IMG/VR virus record: IMGVR_UViG_3300023184_002195
Span: 1 to 38,253 of that record
Reading direction: 5' to 3' (one strand)
Length of the DNA stretch: 38,253 nucleotides
DNA from: a virus
Shown here: in pieces, positions 1-5,877 of the stretch
How the letters are laid out: each line of letters opens with the position of its first letter
Position numbering within the stretch: position 1 is the stretch's first letter
Made by a program: the position numbers and the translations under genes
The notes under the pieces: generated by a model
Databases searched by the model: none
Told to the model about the DNA's origin: nothing
The model's input: the letters and a program-made list of their open reading frames with translations, nothing else

Positions 1-143
1 CCACCAAGAACACCAATTTCCAGTATGCGTGGTTTCTTACCAACGAACTTACCTAAGTGTCTTTCATATACATCAAAATAACCAGACCATTTAGTACAAC
101 CCTTGTCCAAATTCCAGAAGATTTCTTTTAGATTATTTGTCAT
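1..143 (-). CDS. class I SAM-dependent methyltransferase, N-terminal part (runs off window)
   Basis: The reading frame starts at ATG 143-141 and runs open off the left edge, giving about 47 residues. The translation has a Lys-Trp...Tyr-Phe-Asp-Val-Tyr-Glu-Arg-His stretch followed by LEIGVLGG, the glycine-rich SAM-binding motif I of class I methyltransferases. The 'YFDxYERHxxxF...LEIGV' layout is typical of small-molecule or sugar O-methyltransferases found near glycosylation genes. The first codons overlap the 3' end of the upstream glycosyltransferase by 11 bases, so the two are probably co-translated. The catalytic part is outside the window, so the substrate cannot be judged; a sugar is an inference from the neighbour. 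Confidence 0.7.
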   Translation of the reverse strand, partial: MTNNLKEIFWNLDKGCTKWSGYFDVYERHLGKFVGKKPRILEIGVLG

Positions 144-981
144 TATATTTCGCCTCAATTATTTTTTTCCATTCCGGTACTCGATCATACTGATGAACAA
201 TAGTATACTCCATTCCTGTCGATGTTACAACTTTATCATCTTCCATTTTTGGTGATGGTTCGAGCAAGAATGGACGGAACTGATCTATCTTACTAGGATC
301 GGCAGTTGTACCCAATTGACATGCCCATCCATCTTCCGATCTGGTATACATGGAAGTTGACAAATAAGGATGTTGTGAAATTAGAAAGTTGAATGTTGAT
401 TGGTCACAAATTTTGATTGGTCGATGCATACATGATGCAAAGATGTTCATCATCAAGTCTTTCATGGCGTATCCATAACCAGCAAGAACACCTACATTAA
501 AGATAGTATGATTCTTGAAGTCCTCATATATCTGTGGTCCAAATGTTTCTAAAAGATTTTGATTACCCCACGGTTCATCTTTATACTTCATACTCTCAGA
601 TGAGAATACCAAATTTTCTTGTCTCATCTCTGCTAGATTTGCTTTCAACCATTCAGATGGATTCTTTTGAAACACCACATCTTTGACATCGGTAGTAATA
701 ACAAACCGATATTGATTATCTTTTAAAAGTTGGTAAATATGAAAGAATCTCTCAACATGAACCATCATGTTGGAATTGTATGTTAAATTACCATTTGTAT
801 CTTGATTGAATGCTATGATAGAGAAACCTGAATCAGAAATCTTCTTTACGGTATCTTTATCACAGTTCATGAGAATCAGAACTTTATCACCTTCAAAGCC
901 TGATCTATTGATGGAATTAACCCAATACTTCAATTTCGACCAATCGTAATTAGTCGCACAACCCACGATCAAATCCTTCAT
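133..981 (-). CDS. putative glycosyltransferase (GT-A-like)
   Basis: 282 residues, start ATG at 981 with GGAG a few bases upstream. The N-terminus MKDLIVGCATNYDW begins a Rossmann-like strand. At about residues 94-104 there is FVITTDVKDVVF, an acidic pair (D98, D101) after a hydrophobic strand, like the metal-binding DxD of GT-A glycosyltransferases. Later segments (NVGVLAGYG, DQSTFNFLI) resemble nucleotide-sugar transferases that act on surface glycans. It sits next to a methyltransferase start (11-base overlap), consistent with a small glycan-modifying pair. I do not recognise a specific family member, and the donor sugar and acceptor are unknown. A role in modifying virion or host-surface glycan is inference. 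Confidence 0.6.
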   Translation of the reverse strand: MKDLIVGCATNYDWSKLKYWVNSINRSGFEGDKVLILMNCDKDTVKKISDSGFSIIAFNQDTNGNLTYNSNMMVHVERFFHIYQLLKDNQYRFVITTDVKDVVFQKNPSEWLKANLAEMRQENLVFSSESMKYKDEPWGNQNLLETFGPQIYEDFKNHTIFNVGVLAGYGYAMKDLMMNIFASCMHRPIKICDQSTFNFLISQHPYLSTSMYTRSEDGWACQLGTTADPSKIDQFRPFLLEPSPKMEDDKVVTSTGMEYTIVHQYDRVPEWKKIIEAKYNDK

Positions 982-998
982 AACAACTCCATTAAAAA

Positions 999-1214
999 TT
1001 ATTCTTTAGTCCATTTACCTATCGGACAGTCCACACCAGAAAGTCTTACTTTAAATGGCATAAAACATCCACATTTATTACATGTTTTAAACTTACTTAT
1101 TTCTTCACATTCCAGACAGATAGCATATCGTTTTTTCGCAAAAGGTAATTTTTCGATTTTTGCTTCTTCTCGTTGCAATAACTCTTCATCAGTATAATGT
1201 TTACTATCTTCCAT
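999..1214 (-). CDS. small zinc-finger-like protein, conserved in T4-like phages
   Basis: 71 residues. The N-terminal half is charged (EELLQREEAKIEKL). The C-terminal half holds cysteines in the order ICLEC, CNKCGC and DCPIGKW, a likely zinc-ribbon arrangement of six Cys. The ending 'CPxGKW' is a pattern I associate with small phage proteins of unknown function. It starts 2 bases after the stop of the 52-residue gene and has no strong Shine-Dalgarno, suggesting translational coupling. Function unknown; a nucleic-acid- or protein-binding role is only suggested by the cysteines. Confidence 0.6.
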   Translation of the reverse strand: MEDSKHYTDEELLQREEAKIEKLPFAKKRYAICLECEEISKFKTCNKCGCFMPFKVRLSGVDCPIGKWTKE

Positions 1215-1216
1215 GA

Positions 1217-1375
1217 TTAATTTGTGTTTTTCTTATATATCTCTACACTTTGACCAGGTGTATCTTGCACATACTTCTGAACGGATTCCGGTCTACCCCA
1301 TTCGCCAGCACCTGCTTTGGAGACAAACTCCTGTTTACCTTCTAGGTCTTTGATATATTCTTTGAATGATTTCAT
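1217..1375 (-). CDS. small hypothetical protein, 52 aa
   Basis: I read this frame directly from the sequence. It starts at ATG 1375-1373, overlaps the ErpA-like stop codon as ATGA, and ends at TAA 1219-1217. The translation begins MKSFKEYIKDLEGKQEF and ends IYKKNTN. It fills exactly the gap between the Fe-S carrier gene and the zinc-finger gene, and the 4-base stop/start overlap is the same coupling used elsewhere in this genome. The 'MKSFKEYI' start is common among small phage proteins encoded near head and baseplate genes, but no function can be given. Confidence 0.6.
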   Translation of the reverse strand: MKSFKEYIKDLEGKQEFVSKAGAGEWGRPESVQKYVQDTPGQSVEIYKKNTN

Positions 1376-1695
1376 ACGGCAAAAGATGAACCGCAACCAC
1401 AGGTTGCTTTAACGTTAGGATTACGAATAGTAAAATTAGAACCCATCATACTTTCGGTATAATCTATTTCTGCTTCAGTCATATACTGCATACTAACACT
1501 ATCTATGACAACTCCAACACCATCTTTTTCGAATGTAAAATCATCTTCTGCTGGTGCTTGTTCTTCAATCGAGAATCCATACTTGAATCCTGTGCAACCA
1601 CCACCCTCAACAAACACACGTAGTTTAAGTGATGGGTCTTCGGCATCAATAATAGTTTTAATTTTATTTGCGGCTGCTGGTGTAATGGTAATCAT
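1372..1695 (-). CDS. iron-sulfur cluster carrier/insertion protein, ErpA/IscA (HesB) family
   Basis: 107 residues, the full length of an A-type Fe-S carrier. The three cluster-binding cysteines are present: C34 in GGGCTGFKYGF, and C99 and C101 in TCGCGSSF near the C-terminus. The internal segments LKLRVFVEGGG and FTIRNPNVKATCGCGSSF look like bacterial ErpA rather than IscA. A-type carriers hand [2Fe-2S] or [4Fe-4S] clusters to apoproteins in the cytoplasm. In this phage, possible clients are the radical SAM enzyme encoded at 29834-31351 or host proteins; that link is inference. The gene overlaps both neighbours by 4 bases (ATGA). HesB-like genes are known in some T4-like phages. Confidence 0.93.
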   Translation of the reverse strand: MITITPAAANKIKTIIDAEDPSLKLRVFVEGGGCTGFKYGFSIEEQAPAEDDFTFEKDGVGVVIDSVSMQYMTEAEIDYTESMMGSNFTIRNPNVKATCGCGSSFAV

Positions 1696-1970
1696 TTTTT
1701 ACCTAAGAATTTTTTCGGCTTTTGTGATGGTTTAGCTGGAGTCTTCTCTTCTTTGTACAACTCCACCGTCTTTGGTGGTTCTGGTTTGAGCATATTTTTA
1801 AACATCAAGACAACTCTCGGTTTTTCTCTCTCAGTTATTATCTTGACTGCTTCTAACTTAGATTCATAACTTTTGGCACCGTCTAAGAATTCTTCTGGTA
1901 CCGAAAGTTTTTTCTTTTTGGGTTTTAAAGCATCTAGCTTTTTCTTAAACTCTTCTTGTTCGTCGTTCAT
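1692..1970 (-). CDS. hypothetical protein, lysine-rich, 92 aa
   Basis: The protein is strongly basic and rich in Lys and Pro: KPKKKKLSVP near the N-terminus, and TPAKPSQKPKKFLGKK at the C-terminus. The middle part (FLDGAKSYESKLEAVKIITEREKPRVVLMFKNML) is probably helical. The basic, Pro-rich tails suggest an unstructured nucleic-acid-contacting protein. It overlaps the upstream gene as TAATG and the ErpA-like gene as ATGA, so it is a member of the same coupled set. I do not recognise the family and assign no function. Confidence 0.6.
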   Translation of the reverse strand: MNDEQEEFKKKLDALKPKKKKLSVPEEFLDGAKSYESKLEAVKIITEREKPRVVLMFKNMLKPEPPKTVELYKEEKTPAKPSQKPKKFLGKK

Positions 1971-2242
1971 TATCCACGTGTCAATGAAAGTATTTTTTGT
2001 ATTTGTGCTTCAACAAGAGTTTTACGATTTGGCCAATAAATGTATTCTTTGTCTGCTGTCTTCAACAACTTAGTAAAAAATGGTAAAACAAGCTTCTCCA
2101 CCTCTGCCAACCTATGTTTGTAAGCTTCTGCTGTGTCTGCGGTTTCAGTAATAACAGCATTGTATTCGGCTTCGGAAACAGCAGAAAAACCAAAGTCATC
2201 TTCTCCGTATTCGGCTAATATTTTATTGATATCGTATGACAT
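1970..2242 (-). CDS. hypothetical protein, 90 aa
   Basis: Start ATG 2242 with a good ribosome-binding site (AAGGAG about 6 bases upstream). The N-terminus has an acidic helix (INKILAEYGEDDFGFSAVSE), then a long helix around AEAYKHRLAEVEKLVLPFFTKLL and a Tyr/Trp-rich YIYWPNRK segment. Short proteins of this layout are common in T4-like phages, but I cannot name a function. It lies just after gp41, and a T4-type late promoter motif TATAAATA lies between the two, so it and the ErpA set may be expressed late as well as by read-through. Confidence 0.65.
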   Translation of the reverse strand: MSYDINKILAEYGEDDFGFSAVSEAEYNAVITETADTAEAYKHRLAEVEKLVLPFFTKLLKTADKEYIYWPNRKTLVEAQIQKILSLTRG

Positions 2243-2259
2243 TCAATTCTCCTTTCCTT

Positions 2260-2267
2260 TATTTATA
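2260..2267 (-). promoter_or_regulatory. T4-type late promoter motif TATAAATA
   Basis: An exact TATAAATA on the minus strand overlaps the last codon of gp41. If initiation occurs six bases downstream, the leader to the ATG at 2242 is about 12 bases and carries AAGGAG. This is the element recognised by gp55-type late RNA polymerase, and a gp55 gene is present in the window. Activity is inferred. Confidence 0.5.
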
Positions 2268-3660
2268 CTTTGAAACCACCAAAATTCTTTGTACGGCGTT
2301 CACGTTCACCAAACGTATTCAAAGGCTTATCGTCCACCTGTCCAGCATCCACCAAGTCTTCCTGCGCTACCTGTTCAACGTCATATAGTTTCATCTTGGC
2401 ACGATCAATGCCAATCACAAACCTCTTAAAATAGTTAGGGTCATTGTATCGATTCTTTAGTTGTTTTACCATTATTTGATTCATCTGTTGCAGTTCTTCA
2501 GTTGAAATCAAGGCAAACATAAAGTCTGCTGTTGCTGGTAAACCAAATGATTCTGATGTATCTTCAAGACCAGGATCAGAACTGGTAAATCCTGAACGAG
2601 TAGTTTGTGTAGCGGAAACAATCGGCACGTTGAATTCAACTGCCAAACCGCGCAACTCTTCAGCAATAGCCTTGATATAACTGTATGAGTTTACATTGGC
2701 ACCCGCTTTGATTCGTGCCGATGAACAGATGTTTAAGTAATCAATAAAGATAATACTTGGTTTGAAACTTTTCTTGAGTTGAAGTTCATTCAGTAGAGCA
2801 CGGAAATGCATTGCCGATGCAGATGCTGTTGGATATTCTTTGATGATAAGTTTACCTTGTGTTTTTGAACACAATGCTGTGAACTTACGATCATAGTCCG
2901 TTTTACTCATCGTATGTAAATCAGATATATCAATGTTCAATAGATTAGCATCAATTCGTTCAGCAATTTTTTCTTCTGCCATTTCTAATGTAATGTACAA
3001 AACATTCAACCCCTGTGACATTGCTGATGCAGCCACATGACACATGAACAAAGATTTACCTACACCTGTACCAGCAAGTGCAATGTTCAATGTTTTGTTT
3101 GGTATACCACCTTTAGTGATCTTATTGAAGATATCCAAGTCAAATGGTATTTTTGTTTCGTGCCGATGATAGAAATCGAATCGACTGCTGTAGTCATCAA
3201 TGTAATCATGTCCTACAGATGAATCGAATGAAACTCCAAGTGCATCACTCAAGAGTTTTGGTATAGAACCTTTGGATTGTTTATCCACTTTGTCATCAAG
3301 GATACGAACTGATTCCATGATGGCATTATAGATTGCCTTATCTTGGCAGAACTTTTCAGTCTGATCGGTCAGCCATTCCGTATCTGTTGGTTCGTCTTTA
3401 TTTGCATTGATTTCACGAATCAATTCAACAGCACCACGAACTTGTTCTTCTGTTAACTTCTTAGATTCTGTGAAATTGATTACGAGTGATTCGTATGTGG
3501 GTAGATGTTTATACTGATTGATGTGTTCGTTTATTTCTGTGAATACATTTTTCTCTGTGGAATCGGAAAAGTATTCTAACTTGATAAACGGTAAAATCTT
3601 ACGTGCAAATGCCTCATTGTATATTAAATTCTTGAGGATCGTCGTTTCTAATCTTTTCAT
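2263..3660 (-). CDS. 41: replicative DNA helicase, DnaB-like, T4 gp41 family
   Basis: 465 residues, close to T4 gp41 (475). The N-terminal domain (LETTILKNLIYNEAF) aligns with T4 gp41's first residues, which supports the start. Walker A AGTGVGKS is at 196-203. The following segments VLYITLEMAEEKIAERIDANLL, IIFIDYLNIC and SESFGLPATADFMFALI match the T4 helicase core closely. It is the hexameric 5'-3' helicase of the replication fork and partner of the primase (not in this window). Its start lies 47 bases inside the preceding gene, and no clear Shine-Dalgarno is visible, so translation is probably coupled. Confidence 0.97.
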   Translation of the reverse strand: MKRLETTILKNLIYNEAFARKILPFIKLEYFSDSTEKNVFTEINEHINQYKHLPTYESLVINFTESKKLTEEQVRGAVELIREINANKDEPTDTEWLTDQTEKFCQDKAIYNAIMESVRILDDKVDKQSKGSIPKLLSDALGVSFDSSVGHDYIDDYSSRFDFYHRHETKIPFDLDIFNKITKGGIPNKTLNIALAGTGVGKSLFMCHVAASAMSQGLNVLYITLEMAEEKIAERIDANLLNIDISDLHTMSKTDYDRKFTALCSKTQGKLIIKEYPTASASAMHFRALLNELQLKKSFKPSIIFIDYLNICSSARIKAGANVNSYSYIKAIAEELRGLAVEFNVPIVSATQTTRSGFTSSDPGLEDTSESFGLPATADFMFALISTEELQQMNQIMVKQLKNRYNDPNYFKRFVIGIDRAKMKLYDVEQVAQEDLVDAGQVDDKPLNTFGERERRTKNFGGFKV

Positions 3661-3985
3661 TGGATTGTTTCAGTAGAATATCTGTTAGTATATCACCAAT
3701 CATTGTATGAAATTCTTGATCAATTGTCAAATCATGAACGGTGAAATTCGGAGAATGCTCAATCGTATAATCAAAATATAATCGAGCAAACTCACCCTCT
3801 TCAATTACCTTTGCTTTACCATAATGATACAGCACACCAGCATACTTTCCTTTTAGTATACCAATGCCTGTTATTTGCTCATCATCAGACGGTATAAATT
3901 GATAATCGATTTCTTCTTTATAACCCACTTGCTTCTTCTTCCAGAACGTCATCTTGTCCAAGAATGCTACTATACGTGATCTCAT
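3614..3985 (-). CDS. protein at the T4 gene 40 position, 123 aa
   Basis: It lies exactly between uvsX and gp41, as gene 40 does in T4, and has similar length. ATG 3985 is preceded by AAGGA at good spacing inside the uvsX coding region, which supports the long 68-base overlap with uvsX. Its 3' end overlaps gp41 by 47 bases. The sequence starts with a basic segment (KMTFWKKKQVGYK), then a beta-rich part (GIGILKGKYAGVLYHYGKAKVIEEGEFARLYFDYTI) and an acidic C-terminal part. T4 gp40 has been linked to head vertex assembly, but I cannot demonstrate homology by eye. The identity is positional. Confidence 0.7.
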   Translation of the reverse strand: MRSRIVAFLDKMTFWKKKQVGYKEEIDYQFIPSDDEQITGIGILKGKYAGVLYHYGKAKVIEEGEFARLYFDYTIEHSPNFTVHDLTIDQEFHTMIGDILTDILLKQSNEKIRNDDPQEFNIQ

Positions 3986-4976
3986 ATCGTTTCCTTACAT
4001 ATTCTTTAAATTTCTCACTGGCAAGAATATCATTCCAGAATTCTGCATTCTGTGTATCATCAAAGCGTTTCTTATCACCGATCTCACCTGTCTCTTGATC
4101 GACCTTTGCATACCAACCATTGGATGGTTTATTTACAAAGTTACCCTCAAGTGCAATGTCCATCAGACCAGAATACTTTTGAATACCACCATCAAATGAA
4201 ACTGCTACAGGAATCTTTGACTTCTCACGAACAAAACGTGATTTCTCAACGTTGATGATGAAGTTATATCCTGTGATTTCAGTTCCGGTCTTTTCTTGCT
4301 GGCGACCAAGAATCCAAATCGTATCTGCTGAATAATATGAACCTGTACCACCACCAACGATGTCTTTAGGATACAGACCGATTTCTTTGTATGTGTGATT
4401 CACAACAATCATCGGAATGTCTTTCATCGTCAGATGTGGTGTGACCATACGAAACAAACTCTTAATTTGTTTAGCACGACTCATGTCTGCTACAGTCTTA
4501 CCTTCAATAGAATCGTCAACTTCTTTCTTAGATGCCAGATTACCAATAGAATCAAGAATGATAATAACCTTATCTTCTTTACCAATTTCCTGCATCTGTA
4601 CCATGATGTCATGTTTCAACTGTTCAACATCAGTAATTGGTGTATGTAAAACGCGATCAGTATCAATATTGAATGTATCAAAGTAAGCTTGTGGTGTACC
4701 GAACTCTGAATCATAGAACAGTACTACAGCATCAGGGTATTTCTTCATATATGCCGATGCCATCAACAAAGCAAATGCTGTTTTAAAGTGTTTGGATGGA
4801 CCTGCAAACATAGTCAATCCGGGTGTCAATCCACCATCCAGATTACCAGATAGTGCGACATTTATCATAGGCACATCAGTTTGTATCATGTCTTTTTCTG
4901 TAAAGAACTGTGACTTTGCAAGTATCGACGAGTCTTTAATCGTCGAACCTTTCTTTAATCTATCAAGAACGCTCAT
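3918..4976 (-). CDS. uvsX: RecA-like recombinase UvsX
   Basis: 352 residues. Walker A is GPSKHFKT at 59-66, close to T4 UvsX GPSKSFKS rather than the RecA consensus. The Walker B-like strand KVIIILDSIGNLASKKE and the VVNHTYKEIG segment follow. UvsX forms filaments on single-stranded DNA and carries out strand exchange for recombination-dependent replication, with UvsY and UvsW (both in this window). Start ATG 4976 has GGAG nine bases upstream. The gene overlaps the membrane-protein gene by 14 bases and contains the start of the next gene, so these four genes (membrane protein, uvsX, 40-like, gp41) are tightly coupled. Confidence 0.97.
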   Translation of the reverse strand: MSVLDRLKKGSTIKDSSILAKSQFFTEKDMIQTDVPMINVALSGNLDGGLTPGLTMFAGPSKHFKTAFALLMASAYMKKYPDAVVLFYDSEFGTPQAYFDTFNIDTDRVLHTPITDVEQLKHDIMVQMQEIGKEDKVIIILDSIGNLASKKEVDDSIEGKTVADMSRAKQIKSLFRMVTPHLTMKDIPMIVVNHTYKEIGLYPKDIVGGGTGSYYSADTIWILGRQQEKTGTEITGYNFIINVEKSRFVREKSKIPVAVSFDGGIQKYSGLMDIALEGNFVNKPSNGWYAKVDQETGEIGDKKRFDDTQNAEFWNDILASEKFKEYVRKRYEITYSSILGQDDVLEEEASGL

Positions 4977-5877
4977 TCATATCTCCATTCATGTCAGCTA
5001 TTTTATCTTTGGCAATAACAGTGTGGTTATCATCTACAAAGAATGATTCTAAACTAGGCGTTGTTGCCTTGTCAATTTTCTTTTTCTTAATTACCTTTAT
5101 TGGTTCAGGTTTTGTTTGTTTATCTTGTTTCAATCTACGATAAGTTTGATTGGCAGCAATCAGCAACAATACCGCAAGTGGATCAAATACCACAATAATT
5201 ACAAATATAACTAGTCGTACTGCTTTGTCTATCAAGTCTCGGTCTTGCGTCCCATAAACTACATCTGCCACATATTTTATAGGCCCCAAGTCCGACTCAG
5301 CCTTTTTAATTTCCAAGGATATAGGAGACTTTTCCTCCGTAATTTTCTGTATTTCGGTCTGCGCCCTAGCAATCTCATCAGCCTGTCGTGTGCGCTCCTT
5401 CTGTTGGGTTTTGCGGATTTGATTCGCCCTTTCCGCACCCCTTTCATCCGTTGACCTTGCCATGACTTGATCAACCGCCGCATCCAACTGGAGGACATTT
5501 TTGCGATTAGCCTCGATACCCTCTTTGAGGGTTTTAATCTTCTCCTCATAAATCATTTCCTTTTCAACTAATGGTGAAATGCTTGATGAATGTTCAATGT
5601 GTGCCTTTGAAAGATAACCAAAAATACCCATCGAAGTGATTGCCATTAATAGTATAACGGCAGTCAGGAAATAAAATTTCATCGCAGAGAATGTATCTTT
5701 CCAATGCGTATGTAACCACGATACAGTTACCAATTTTGCTGCTTCAAGTACAGAACCCATGATAATAATTGGCCAGTATGAACCAGGAAATATCTGTGCA
5801 AGACCAATTACAGAATAGTACGCTGCAATTGCAGATAAAGCAATAGCAGTCAAAAATGGTAATATGGCATGTATCAT
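4963..5877 (-). CDS. membrane protein with coiled coil and PIP-like motif
   Basis: 304 residues. Three hydrophobic helices lie at about 3-30, 35-55 and 68-89. A long charged helical segment at about 103-205 is likely coiled coil and probably lies on one side of the membrane. A fourth helix at about 222-243 is followed by a basic cytoplasmic-type tail. In the tail, SLESFF at 275-280 copies the clamp-binding tail of the polymerase encoded just upstream (TLESFF). The gene overlaps gp43 by ATGA and uvsX by 14 bases, so it is made with the replication proteins. Similar uncharacterised membrane proteins occur in marine T4-like phages. A role in attaching the replisome or clamp to the membrane is my inference from motif and context. 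Confidence 0.8.
   Translation of the reverse strand: MIHAILPFLTAIALSAIAAYYSVIGLAQIFPGSYWPIIIMGSVLEAAKLVTVSWLHTHWKDTFSAMKFYFLTAVILLMAITSMGIFGYLSKAHIEHSSSISPLVEKEMIYEEKIKTLKEGIEANRKNVLQLDAAVDQVMARSTDERGAERANQIRKTQQKERTRQADEIARAQTEIQKITEEKSPISLEIKKAESDLGPIKYVADVVYGTQDRDLIDKAVRLVIFVIIVVFDPLAVLLLIAANQTYRRLKQDKQTKPEPIKVIKKKKIDKATTPSLESFFVDDNHTVIAKDKIADMNGDMNERS

Noticed and set aside
5277-5549. Very basic 90-codon frame inside the membrane-protein gene
   Set aside because: Arg/Lys richness comes from reading the Glu/Lys/Arg coiled-coil codons in another frame; no ribosome-binding site.
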